64,000 nt of DNA from CAVVFX01 sp963747535 (GTDB lineage Bacteria > Acidobacteriota > Terriglobia > Bryobacterales > Bryobacteraceae): assembly GCA_963747535.1 (NCBI GenBank), contig CAVVFX010000006.1:1426001-1490000 (forward strand). Reading direction: 5' to 3'. Position 1 is the stretch's first letter. Each line of letters opens with the position of its first letter. Below the pieces are notes generated by a model. That model saw only the letters and a list, made by a program, of their open reading frames with translations, searched no databases and had not been told where the DNA came from. Made by a program: the position numbers and the translations under genes. Shown here piece by piece: positions 35,694-44,274 of this stretch.

Positions 35694-36600
35694 ATGTTGA
35701 ACATTTTTCGCCGACACCGTGCCGCGCGCGTTCCAAGTCGGGGACGCGGTCCCAACACTGTCCCAGCAAACCGAGGTGCTCGATTCATTTCGAGGGCATC
35801 GACGGTGCGGGTGTGCGGCGAAACCACAGTCCCTCATTGTCCCCGCATCCGGTAGCGGTGTTCGAGGCTGGAACCGCGCGGTCGAAATCATCCGGGACAT
35901 GGAACTCCCCAGTCCAATTGAGCCAACGCTAAAGCCCCAGGTTGACATGGAGGCAGCTATTGCATCCTTCCTTGCCTTCAAGTCGCGCCGAAGTCTCGAT
36001 GTTCAGCGGAAATCCAAGCTGAACCTCGGCAGGCTCAAGACCTTTCTGGAGAAGAGAAAGAAAGTTCGCCGCAGCCGAGGTGACATTCACCGAACTGGTT
36101 GAGTTCAGGGCGGCCCTTGACCCAATTGCGGGAGGACGGCCTAAGACCGAACCGTTCACTCGCGATGAGATGAACTGCATCTTCTCTGCGACTGGGCTGC
36201 TGACTGATGAGTACGGCCGCTGCGGGCAACCGATCGCGGATCAAACTCGGGCATTCATCATGGTGATGCGCAACACGGGTTTGTCTATCGGCGATACGTC
36301 GAAGCTCCGCGAGGTGGACGTGGATGGATGTCGAATCAGAACCTACCGCAAGAAAACGGGTGAGGACGTGTTCGCGAGAGTCCCGCCTTTCGTCATCGAC
36401 ACCCTGAACGCGGCGCCGCACGACGGCGATTGAATACTACTTTTGGACGGGACAAGGAAAACTACACACTCGCACGATTAAATGGGGCAGTCGCTTGCAA
36501 CGGCTATTCGTCGCTGCCAATGTGCGAACAGTGGAGTCCGATCGCAAAAGACGGTCTGGCGGGAAACTAAAGGCCGAGTTAGAAGCGGTTAAAATCTCAC
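35694..36600 (+). pseudogene. decayed tyrosine integrase, segment 1 of 3
   Basis: An ATG gives MLNIFRRHRAARVPSRGRGP, then homology jumps frames: RCSIHFEGIDGAGVRR, then GWNRAVEIIRDMELPSP with the core-binding helix MEAAIASFLAFKSRRSLDVQ, then VEFRAALDPIAGGRPKTEPF with IFSATGLL and MRNTGLSIGDTSKLREVDVD (the Arg region is degenerate), then YYFWTGQGKLHTRTIKWGSR. At least three frameshifts (near 35,760-35,830, near 36,055-36,110 and near 36,430) kill the gene. Segment 1 ends at EAVKIS where an IS66 element is inserted. It lies directly after attR, suggesting an older island in the same ssrA site. Confidence 0.82.
36593..36600. repeat. 8-bp target duplication, left (IS66 element 1)
   Basis: AATCTCAC here and AATCTCCC at 39090-39097 flank the element; seven of eight bases match, the size expected for IS66 transposition. 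Confidence 0.75.
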
Positions 36601-36608
36601 GTATTTGT

Positions 36609-37487
36609 TTACCGAGTGAGATCACCGCGTAGGTATAGGCGGGCGTCGCGGATCAAAGGGTAGAGATAGATGTCTTTGATGGATTGACCGTGACTTTTGT
36701 GTTCTCGGTCCATGCGGCCGCGTCCGGTGGTCTGCCCAACATGGATCCAGTTTGCCGCCCGGTAGCAGGTTCCGCGAAAACGGGTCGCGTCCACCAGCGT
36801 TTCCAGCAGCACCGGATGATGGCCATATCGGGCCTCCCAGTCGCGTGGCAATTGCCGGGCGCTCAGCGCCAGGATTTTGCTGGCCAATCCCCTAATGCGC
36901 ACCCATGGCAACACCAGGAACCGGCCATTATTGACGATCGATTGCAGGTTGCCTCGACGCTGCTCGTCGCTCCATCCGATCCAGGCATCTCTCGGCTGCA
37001 TTTTCCAGGCTGGCGATGTCCAGAGCAGACATGCCAGTTCCCGCTCCCGAACAAAGTAGCGTAGTTGCGCGCCGAACGGCACACGATATCCAAGATAGTG
37101 ATAACGTTCCATCTGCTCGCGCCACAAGCGGCTCTCCGCTTTGCCTTCCACCAGAATCAACTGCAGCGGCTCGCACTCACTCACAGCGTAGTCGATAGGA
37201 GCAGGTTCGCAACATGGTGCAGATACATCGACCCGGCGTGGACCCCTTCCTCCCAAACGCCGAAGCTCGGGAAGCGTCAGAGTTCCCTCAGCAGCGAGTT
37301 GCTCCAGCAGTTGCCGGCATTCATGGTTCTTCAGTCCTCCACTGGGCCGCTTCCACTCCAGCAACTCGCAAACCGTGCGCGCGATCTCCGTCACCCCCAG
37401 AGCGGAAAACTGCGATGCAATCTGACTCATCAACTGCAGTTCACGGCTGTGGAACGTGCGCCCGCAAAAGGTCAAAGAGTCAGGCAT
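36609..37487 (-). CDS. DUF4338 / DruA-like protein carried by IS66 element
   Basis: The 292-residue protein matches the DUF4338 family named after DruA of the Druantia anti-phage system: ESRLWREQMERYHYLGYRVP, FGAQLRYFVRERELACLLWT, AWIGWSDEQRRGNLQSIVNN, GRFLVLPWVRIRGLASKILA and ATRFRGTCYRAANWIHVGQT. I know no catalytic residues for it. The ATG overlaps the transposase 3' end by 16 bases and the TAA falls in the left terminal repeat, so the gene belongs to the element. No druB-E genes are near, so a full Druantia system is absent; an accessory role in transposition or element defence is inferred. A GTG 30 codons upstream is less likely. Confidence 0.82.
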   Translation of the reverse strand: MPDSLTFCGRTFHSRELQLMSQIASQFSALGVTEIARTVCELLEWKRPSGGLKNHECRQLLEQLAAEGTLTLPELRRLGGRGPRRVDVSAPCCEPAPIDYAVSECEPLQLILVEGKAESRLWREQMERYHYLGYRVPFGAQLRYFVRERELACLLWTSPAWKMQPRDAWIGWSDEQRRGNLQSIVNNGRFLVLPWVRIRGLASKILALSARQLPRDWEARYGHHPVLLETLVDATRFRGTCYRAANWIHVGQTTGRGRMDREHKSHGQSIKDIYLYPLIRDARLYLRGDLTR

Positions 37488-38998
37488 GGGATCGGTATTG
37501 AAGGGGGATTCAGCGCGGTGTAACCCGTGCTTGGCAGAATGTCCAGGGTCACGGCTTGTGGCGCGCGCAACAACCACACCATCCGGGTGAAAGCATCTTT
37601 ACCCTGTTGCCAGCAGGTGCGCAGCACGCTCACCAGGACTTGCTGAGTGCGTGCTCCCTCCCAGGTCCGGTTTCCGCCCCATACCTTGCGGGCGATGACC
37701 ATGCCCCGGATGGCTCGCTCGGCCGCATTGTTGGTGGCATCCAGACCGGGACAGTAGAGGAACGTGAATATCCAGGGCCGTTCATGACCGAGATGACGCG
37801 CCAGTCGCTGGTTCGCCGGATTCTGATCGACGGTATCGAGCCGGTCCAGCTTTGCCATCACTCGCCCGGTAGCACTGCACAAGCCGTGCTCGGTGATCTC
37901 GCCCTGCTCATGCCGGTCTCGCAACTGAAGGCTGGTCCTGAGCAGATCCAGCACCGCCAATGGAAACGCTGCCGCCGCCGGAGAAGCGATCTGCGCCATC
38001 TCCCGGCAGCGTTTCAGTAGATGGCTCACACAACTTTGATGGAAGGCCGGCCGAAACCGGTAGTATGGTGCCCAACCGTCATGCACCAGGAACCCGTCGT
38101 AGTCTGCGCCCAGAATCGTCACCGACTGCTCGTATCCTCGTCCTGGCAGAATCGCGTGCACCGTCACCTGCGCGCTCACCGCGACATGCATCCACTGCAG
38201 CCGTCCAGCCACTTTCCAGCCGGTTTCATCCACTCCATTCACCAGGCTCTGTCGCGCTGTTGCCACTAGTCCGGCATAGGTCGGCTCCGTCCGACGGGCC
38301 ATGCGCGCCAGCGCCCGGTACAGTCCCGCACGACTGGCCTCCAATGCGAATCCATAAGACTGTACTTGTCGTATGTGCCCCAGCGACAGTCCCATCTGCT
38401 TTTTGAGGATCGCCGCTAGGGTCAACGCCTCCGGTCCCAGTTGGACGGCACCCACCCCCAAAGCATCGGAGGTCAGCAGCGGATGGCGTCCCTGCACCTG
38501 GCGCGCACACCCGCGGCAACGGCCCACCGAAATATCAAAACGCCGCACCACGGTCTTCCGGACAATGTCTTCCTGATACTGCGCCTGACAACTCCCGGGC
38601 TGCACGTCACACTCGCCGCAATGTGGACAGCACTTGGGCAAGGGGACTGAGATCTGTTCATCGACGCGCGACGGAATGGGACGGCACGCTTGCTTACCGT
38701 AGTTCTGGCCCAGCTTGCGCCCTGGCCGCTTGGGGTTGGACTTTGGTTTGCCGCGGGAATGCGGTGCCGCTTGCCGCTTGCTGGCTCGCAGAGCCGCTTC
38801 CAGTTCCCGTCGCAGGTGATCGGTCTCTTGTTTGAGACGTTCGCTCTCTCTCTGCAGCCGATCGCTCTGCTCTTTGAGGCGCTCGTTCTCTTTTTGCAGC
38901 CGCTCGATCTCCCGCTCGGCCTGATCTAACTCTTTCCGCGGAACAAACTCGATAACCTCAGACGGCTCACTTGTCTTTCGCCTGTCCGATGCTCTCAT
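37472..38998 (-). CDS. IS66-family transposase (element 1)
   Basis: The 508-residue protein has an N-terminal coiled coil (about 20-75: ELDQAEREIERLQKENERLK repeats), a basic linker, a zinc-finger-like CCPHCGECDVQPG segment and CRGCARQVQGRH, and the catalytic core with VNGVDETGWKVAG, FLVHDGWAPYYRF and the DATNNAAERAIRGMVIARKV block that holds the final glutamate. These are standard features of IS66 TnpC. The first residues follow an ATG inside the right end of the element. No damage is seen. Confidence 0.92.
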   Translation of the reverse strand: MRASDRRKTSEPSEVIEFVPRKELDQAEREIERLQKENERLKEQSDRLQRESERLKQETDHLRRELEAALRASKRQAAPHSRGKPKSNPKRPGRKLGQNYGKQACRPIPSRVDEQISVPLPKCCPHCGECDVQPGSCQAQYQEDIVRKTVVRRFDISVGRCRGCARQVQGRHPLLTSDALGVGAVQLGPEALTLAAILKKQMGLSLGHIRQVQSYGFALEASRAGLYRALARMARRTEPTYAGLVATARQSLVNGVDETGWKVAGRLQWMHVAVSAQVTVHAILPGRGYEQSVTILGADYDGFLVHDGWAPYYRFRPAFHQSCVSHLLKRCREMAQIASPAAAAFPLAVLDLLRTSLQLRDRHEQGEITEHGLCSATGRVMAKLDRLDTVDQNPANQRLARHLGHERPWIFTFLYCPGLDATNNAAERAIRGMVIARKVWGGNRTWEGARTQQVLVSVLRTCWQQGKDAFTRMVWLLRAPQAVTLDILPSTGYTALNPPSIPIPCLTL

Positions 38999-39089
38999 CC
39001 ACCTTACAGTAGCCGAAAGCCCGGCGTTTGTCCAGCGAATTCTCTCAACAGCCTTTATTCACAGGCGCCTCAGGCTGATAAACAAATAC

Positions 39090-39181
39090 AATCTCCCGAG
39101 CCACGCCCCATATGTTCCGACATATGCTGGTGCGCGATCTACTCGAAGGTAGCACTCCGATGGAAGAGGTCGCAGAGCTTC
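39090..39181 (+). pseudogene. decayed tyrosine integrase, segment 2 of 3
   Basis: Between the two insertion elements the frame reads SRATPHMFRHMLVRDLLEGS then TPMEEVAEL, containing the HxxR(H) catalytic motif. It joins in frame to the EAVKIS end of segment 1 across the IS66 duplication and to the start of segment 3 across the ISKra4 duplication. Confidence 0.82.
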
Positions 39182-39273
39182 GGGTGTGCGACCTCAAAGT
39201 GAACGATTGTTGAGTTCTCTTTTTTTGTGTGCTAAATCCGAACGTAGTGATACGTTAGGATAGGAGGTGCACC

Positions 39274-39672
39274 TTGCCGGATACGCTTATCGATCTTGAA
39301 CAACGTCGCAGCGGCATTTTGTCCCAGATTTTGCAGTTAGGTGATTTTCGCAGTGGCTCCATCACACCCATCAGTGGACGTTGCGGTAAACCAAACTGCC
39401 ATTGCCATCAACCAGGGCAGCCTGGCCATGGTCCTAATATCCGTTTGACTCGAAAGGTAAATGGGAAAACTGTCAGCGAAAGTTTCTCTTCTGGGGCTGA
39501 ACTATCCAAAGTCAAGCGGGAGGTGGAAGCTTTTCATCGCTTTCGCCAACTCTGTTTGGAACTGCTGCAAGTGAATGAGAAGATCTGTCGGGCGCGCCCG
39601 GTCGACGACACGATTTCGTCAGAGGAAAAAAAACGGCGGAAGCGATCCAGCAAGAGGTCGCGCGGGAGGTAG
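39274..39672 (+). CDS. DUF6788-like first ORF of ISKra4 element
   Basis: The 132-residue product starts with TTG at the end of AGGAGGTGCACC, an excellent ribosome-binding site (the TTG is part of CCTTGCCGG). It reads MPDTLIDLEQRRSGILSQIL then GSITPISGRCGKPNCHCHQP, with a Cys/His cluster and GPNIRLTRKVNGKTVSESFS; this resembles the DUF6788 family found next to IS transposases. Its zero-frame 3' end (SSEEKKRRKRSSKRSRGR) is basic and unlike the rest, which fits termination after failure to frameshift at the A8 run (39626-39633). Confidence 0.72.
   Translation: MPDTLIDLEQRRSGILSQILQLGDFRSGSITPISGRCGKPNCHCHQPGQPGHGPNIRLTRKVNGKTVSESFSSGAELSKVKREVEAFHRFRQLCLELLQVNEKICRARPVDDTISSEEKKRRKRSSKRSRGR
39626..39633 (+). 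promoter_or_regulatory. A8 slippery sequence for programmed -1 frameshift
   Basis: Eight adenines (zero-frame GAA AAA AAA) form an A AAA AAA heptamer. Slipping one base back moves ribosomes from the DUF6788-like frame to the transposase frame, giving a fused protein of about 570 residues. Confidence 0.7.
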
Positions 39673-40991
39673 AACAATTCTTGCACGCAGTCTTCAACGG
39701 CCGAAGTAAGTGCGGGTATCTGGATCTGGAAGCCATCGAAATGGCGGCCCGCTCGGTTGTGCATCAGGCCGCAGCAGCAGCCCTCAGCCGACTCCTGCAG
39801 TTTCCGGTTCCGGCGGCCGGTCAGCGCACTGTGGCTTGTCCTTGTGGCAAGCAAGCCCGTTACTGCGAGTTGCGCTCCAAATCGATTCTCACCGCCGTGG
39901 GTCAGGTGGAGATATCACGCCCCTATTACCTGTGCCCCGACTGTCACGGTGGCCAGTTTCCGGCCGATGCCGAATTGGATGTGGAGAATACGGAGTTCTC
40001 ACCTGGGGTCCGCCGTATGCAGGCGATAGTCGGTCAGGACGCGCCGTTTGATCACGGTCGTGAACAAATGAAATTGCTCGCTGGCTTGGAGGTGACGACC
40101 AAGTCGGTGGAGCGAGCAGCGGAGGTGATCGGGGACGACATTGCCCAACGCGCGCAACGGGAGATCCAGCGAGCCGTCCAGTTAGATCTGCCTGTCATCG
40201 TTGGTGAGCCGATTCCCATTCTGTATGTGCAGATGGATGGGACCGGAGTGCCGGTGGTGAGAAAAGAGACGCTGGGCCGGCAAGGCAAGACTGAGGGCCA
40301 ACCGGCGCATACGCGCGAAGCCAAGTTGGGCTGTGTGTTCACCCAGACCTCGTGGGATAAGGAGGGTTATCCCATCCGGGACCCGCATTCAACCACTTAT
40401 ACGGGAGCTATTGAAACGGCGGATGAGTTTGGCAAGCGCCTTTATCTGGAGGCCTGGAATCGCGGCTGGAATCGCGCGGAAAAGAAGGTTGTGATAGCCG
40501 ATGGCGCTGAATGGTGCTGGAATCAGGCCGATCTCCATTTCCCCGGAGCGATACAGATTGTCGATCTTTATCATGCCCGTCAACATCTGTGGGAGTTGGC
40601 TCGGCGCTTGCACCCCAACGACGAGGCCAGCCAGAAAGCTTGGATGAAGACTCACCAGAAACGCCTGCTCGATAAAGGCAAAATCGAAAAACTGGTGGCG
40701 GCGCTTCGCTCCATCGATTCCAACAATCCCGAGGTCACAGAGAAACTACGCATCGAAGCGGAATACTTTGAGCGCAACGCGGAACGAATGCGATACCCCA
40801 AGTTTCGTCGGCAACATCTTTTTGTTGGTTCCGGCGTCATCGAAGCCGGCTGCAAGTCGGTAATCGGCTCCCGCCTGAAGCGGTCCGGAATGTTCTGGAC
40901 GGTCCGCGGTGCCAACGCCATCCTCGCCTTGCGTTGTTGTCATCTCAACGGGCGCTTCGAGGACTACTGGGAAGGTCGCCGGGCCGCTTGA
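39634..40991 (+). CDS. ISKra4-family transposase (reached by -1 frameshift)
   Basis: The frame entered by slipping back one base on AAAAAAAA reads TAEAIQQEVAREVEQFLHAV, then FNGRSKCGYLDLEAIEMAAR, and continues to the stop at 40991; a TTG at 39681 could start an independent protein but has no ribosome-binding site. The protein has Cys-rich fingers (CPCGKQARYC, CPDCHGG), then the DDE core with VQMDGTGVPVV, KVVIADGAEWCWNQ and VGSGVIEAGCKSVIGSRLKR (glutamate in the last). These are the usual ISKra4 motifs. Coordinates start just after the slippery run. Confidence 0.85.
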
Positions 40992-41015
40992 CTTCCACTT
41001 TCATGTCGCTCACCC

Positions 41016-41164
41016 CAGAGCTTCTCAGCAACTCCATGAAGGTTGTTGAGAAGTATTACAGCAATGGAGACACGCCGGCAAGCGAGGTGGAAAAGCGCCT
41101 TGAAGATTTCTGGCAAAACGATCCACTGACCAATACCTTGACGCATGGCGTCGAGATCCAGTAG
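41016..41164 (+). pseudogene. decayed tyrosine integrase, segment 3 of 3
   Basis: After the second 9-bp duplication the frame reads LLSNSMKVVEKYYSNGDTPA then SEVEKRLEDFWQNDPLTNTL and stops. NSMKVVEKYY corresponds to the LGHSS...KHYR region with the catalytic Tyr, though the His of LGH is lost. It completes the integrase broken by IS66 and ISKra4. Confidence 0.8.
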
Positions 41165-41651
41165 TCTCTTCAGACCAAGGTTCCCTCCAGCCGATGGCAA
41201 AATGTGTACACAGAGTACTCATATGGAAACGGTCAAAGTCGGCGTTGCCGACATTGCCGAAAAGAGTCCGGCGACTGAACTGGGTTTTCTTCCGATTTTC
41301 ACTCACGAATTTCCACCTCGAGCTCTACCATGTATCATTGCTCTCGGCGGATCGGCCGGAGACCTTGCAGAAGCCGCCAGTCCGGTTCTGGGAAGTTGAG
41401 GTAGTTCTGTCCGAATCGGCCACTCGTACAAAGCTCGGGTCGATCCCTCCGCGTCAGTAATCTGGCAAGTGGGCCGGAAACGGCGATTAACCGGCACGCG
41501 CGCCTTGTAAGCCGTGCCGGTGAAGCAGACGGGCTATTCGGGCCCGATGATTCCGATTCCCGGTGAGATTCCAACCCCAAATCATCCAATTCTTGTAGAC
41601 TATGAGTCGATAGACGATAAGTAGAACTTACCAATAGCGAGGAGTTTTTCG
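41165..41651. other. gene-free accessory DNA with hairpin
   Basis: No gene is supported; a 58-codon frame from 41223 (METVKVGVADIAEKSPATEL) has no ribosome-binding site and no known relative. A perfect eight-base stem CCGGCACG/CGTGCCGG with a 14-base loop lies at 41491-41520; without a T-run it is not a standard terminator. Confidence 0.45.
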
Positions 41652-42164
41652 ATGCCTGGTCTCAAGCTCAAACCACAGAACCTGCATTGCCCGTTTTGCT
41701 CTAAGATATCAACGCGGGGTACAGGATTATCCGCCCACGTTCGAACCCAACACCCAAGAGAATACAGTAAATGGAACAAGAATCCGAACCGACTGCTTGA
41801 AGCCGCGGCGGCGGCTGCACCACAGCAGGAGCCCAAGAGAAATCGGCGTTTGCGTTCGGTCCGGGCGCCTGCGCCCGTTGAGGTTGGCGAAGCGGCGGTA
41901 TCGGCTCAGCCCAAACAGCAACCGCCAATACTGTTGGCAGCGCCCGCACCACAGCCTGGCGGAAATGACGTTCACGAAGCGCTGAGTCTGCTTCAAAAGG
42001 CGTACGAGCAACTCAGCACGCGAAAGCAGACGATTGAAAGCGAACTCGCGCGCATCGAGGGATTACGGGGCGAGCATGAAACGGTGACGGCACAGGTTGC
42101 TGCGCTTGACCAGGCGATGAAAGCTTTCCACCATCAGCCGCTGCAACAGCCTAAGACCGCCTGA
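41652..42164 (+). CDS. C2H2-like zinc-finger hypothetical protein
   Basis: The 170-residue product has a CPFCSKISTRGTGLSAHVRT..H segment near the N-terminus, a C2H2-type finger (Cys-x2-Cys-x12-His-x4-His) that resembles bacterial Ros/MucR-style or phage-like fingers. A Pro/Gln/Ala-rich linker of about 70 residues follows, then a helical coiled-coil-like C-terminus (about 105-160: EALSLLQKAYEQLSTRKQTI then ESELARIEGL). AGGAG lies eight bases before the ATG. DNA binding is plausible; no function is assigned. Confidence 0.6.
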   Translation: MPGLKLKPQNLHCPFCSKISTRGTGLSAHVRTQHPREYSKWNKNPNRLLEAAAAAAPQQEPKRNRRLRSVRAPAPVEVGEAAVSAQPKQQPPILLAAPAPQPGGNDVHEALSLLQKAYEQLSTRKQTIESELARIEGLRGEHETVTAQVAALDQAMKAFHHQPLQQPKTA

Positions 42165-42615
42165 AGAGGTACGCGTGCGACGGGGCAAGGGCGCATCGAA
42201 GCAGCGCGGCCGTTGGCAATCTCGGGCGAGTGCGTTGGGCCGCCGGGCAGACGGCCGTTCGCCTAAGCCGGGCACGCGCCACTGGACCTGGTGGAAGTGA
42301 TCCGTCGACGCCAAGTTGTTCTGCGCGCTCCTCGCGCGAGAAACCGCTGAACTGAGGCCACCGCGACGATCCCGCGTTCGCTCGCCGAGATCAACGGGCG
42401 CGCGGCGGTTGTGACAGCAGCGCGCGGTCCGGCCCGGGGGACGTTCGGCCTCCGGCCTCGATCGCCTTCGTAGCTCCGCTCGGAGTCAAACCCGCCGCGA
42501 TCTTACTGCTGGGAAAGCCTGAAGCCGCTCAAGTAGCCTAGATCCACTTGCTGGCCATGAAGTTCACAAATCGGTCAAGTTTCACGCGGCGATCAATTTC
42601 ACCTCCATGTAGTCG
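42165..42615. other. GC-rich gene-free stretch
   Basis: About 450 bases of very GC-rich DNA between the zinc-finger gene and a minus-strand gene. I see no coding frame with a start signal and no recognisable element. Confidence 0.4.
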
Positions 42616-44199
42616 TCAAGAGCCTTTTCGAAGCCGCGCCATGCGGTGCTTAGACTGCTCCGTGACGTAACGTCTTCTGGCAAGTGAGGGTCGAGTGCGG
42701 TCAGACCCTGGGGCGAGGACCCGGCTATAAGTCTTGGTGAAGAGCACCGCGACTCGCCGGCCGAGACCGGCGAGTTGATATCGTTGTGTGCCCACGATCT
42801 TCGTAATTAGCGCCTTACGCCGGAGTCGGCGAAGATCGTAAGTCGCTTGCCGGGAGGTATACGGCGACCCCAGAAGGGCCTTAACGCGCTCGACGAGTTG
42901 ACGATTGGTGAAGCCTCGAATGAGAAAACAGAACCCGACTAACGCGGCCAGGATTGCCATCACGCGCTGTTCGCCAAACCGAAGTCCTGCGGCATAGAGA
43001 CCATCATCGCTAGTGGATGGTTGGGTCACCTGGCAAAAGGTGGCCACGTCGGGAGCGGGCTGAGCGTCTGCTGCTTCGGCGTCACATAGACACCGGTTGG
43101 CGGATTCGCCAACTGCCCGAAGGGCATTCCAGTTCTGCGCGCAGACGCGGCGACCGATATCGAAGTCATTGGTGTTACAGATGACTGTCTCGGTGCGCAG
43201 CGCCCGTTCCTCTTTGAAATACTGCTTGACCCGCGAAGACTTGTAGTAACAGCACAGCGTGGGATCGACGCCACGGGTGATAACCCGGCTACGAAAGGTT
43301 CCGGGAGTACGCGAATTGACCCGGCGATGAAAAATCAGCATGATCTGATCCGGTCGCCCCACATCGAGGTGATCCCGGATCACACCCTCAAACCACATCC
43401 GGCCGGCTTGCGGCCGGTCGAACACGCAAGTGTCTGAAATCTCGAACTGCCGAAACGACATTTGATACCCGTATCCAGCCCGGAGGTCAGCCTCGGTAAA
43501 CGGCGAAGGCAATCGCCGCAACCACCGTCCGAAAAAGCTTTGCACCGCACCCGGACCAAGGCGATCACAGATCTTCTGCAATGCGGCGGCATCCTGGCAG
43601 GTACGGAATCCATTATCCAGCGCCTCGTACTTGATGCCGGCTTTCTCCAATTGCCGTTTGGCCCACTCGTGGCCATTCAGCCAGACCCAGATCGGGTAAG
43701 GCGCATAGGAGTTGGTCTTCCAGAACGCCCCGCCCCACTCCGCATCCCGAAGATAGAAATAGAAGTGATTGATATAGGCCATCTCCCGTCCCCAATCCAT
43801 GTGCGGGTGGCTGGCCTTCTCCTGCCCTTTCCTCGGCCACGATTTCCAAACCGACGCTTTCTCTTGGGCTATGCCGATCAGCACTACCCGATCCTTACCC
43901 TCACGCGCGGCTGCCTCCAGATAGGGAAGAGCTGTTTGCTCTTTCTTCTCGCCCTTTTTGAAGTGCACAACCGGAATATGCTGCGATTCGGCAAAGCGGT
44001 AGACTGCCTTCACATACGCATCCCCGATTTTGCCAAACGCGGCTGAAGAAGGAATGGGATACTTCCGTTGCCAACGAAGATATGTGCACACATCCCCAAC
44101 AGCCTGAAGTCTGGGTACGTACGCCTGAAGAAAGATACGGTCAATGGAACGACAGCGAAGCGTGACGTGATCGCGTAACAACGTGCCATAGTCGGTCAT
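42616..44199 (-). CDS. 527-aa protein of unrecognised family with C-terminal HTH-like region
   Basis: Not recognised by name. GGGAGG lies eight bases before the ATG of MTDYGTLLRDHVTLRCRSID, a very strong translation signal; a longer frame upstream lacks one. Visible blocks are RIFLQAYVPRLQAVGDVCTY, PIPSSAAFGKIGDAYVKAVY, IPVVHFKKGEKKEQTALPYL, RVVLIGIAQEKASVWKSWPR and WGREMAYINHFYFYLRDAEW. A C-terminal region (about 430-500) with RGFTNRQLVERVKALLGSPY, TSRQATYDLRRLRRKALITK looks like a winged helix. No transmembrane helix. It sits alone among IS elements. It could be a DNA-transaction enzyme, but that is speculation. Confidence 0.65.
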   Translation of the reverse strand: MTDYGTLLRDHVTLRCRSIDRIFLQAYVPRLQAVGDVCTYLRWQRKYPIPSSAAFGKIGDAYVKAVYRFAESQHIPVVHFKKGEKKEQTALPYLEAAAREGKDRVVLIGIAQEKASVWKSWPRKGQEKASHPHMDWGREMAYINHFYFYLRDAEWGGAFWKTNSYAPYPIWVWLNGHEWAKRQLEKAGIKYEALDNGFRTCQDAAALQKICDRLGPGAVQSFFGRWLRRLPSPFTEADLRAGYGYQMSFRQFEISDTCVFDRPQAGRMWFEGVIRDHLDVGRPDQIMLIFHRRVNSRTPGTFRSRVITRGVDPTLCCYYKSSRVKQYFKEERALRTETVICNTNDFDIGRRVCAQNWNALRAVGESANRCLCDAEAADAQPAPDVATFCQVTQPSTSDDGLYAAGLRFGEQRVMAILAALVGFCFLIRGFTNRQLVERVKALLGSPYTSRQATYDLRRLRRKALITKIVGTQRYQLAGLGRRVAVLFTKTYSRVLAPGSDRTRPSLARRRYVTEQSKHRMARLRKGS

Positions 44200-44274
44200 A
44201 ACAGCAACCTCCCAAGACACTTCAAATCTATCAAACACTATCTTCTCGGCGGTATGAGGCTCACTCACTACTTG

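Larger units (their letters stand above)
36601..39089. mobile_element. IS66-family element 1 with DruA-like passenger
   Basis: Terminal inverted repeats begin GTATTTGTTTA at the left end and, in reverse complement, GTATTTGTTTA at the right end, flanked by an almost perfect 8-bp duplication. Both genes read leftward on the minus strand: transposase first, then a DUF4338 (DruA-like) gene that overlaps it and ends inside the left terminal repeat. No tnpA/tnpB homologues are present, as in single-transposase IS66 relatives. Confidence 0.85.
39182..41015. mobile_element. ISKra4-family element with DUF6788-like first ORF
   Basis: Terminal inverted repeats GGGTGTGCGACCTCAAAGTG (left) and GGGTGAGCGACATGAAAGTG (right, reverse complement) match at 16 of 20 positions. 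A 9-bp duplication CAGAGCTTC flanks it (39173-39181 and 41016-41024). It carries a short ORF and a transposase ORF joined by an A8 frameshift site. Removing it restores the integrase frame. Confidence 0.88.

Noticed and set aside
35695..36433. Several short frames as independent genes
   Set aside because: They are frame pieces of one decayed integrase, as shown by consecutive family motifs.
36609..37577. Complete Druantia defence system
   Set aside because: Only a DruA-like gene is present; no large helicase or other partners lie next to it, and it is enclosed by IS66 ends.
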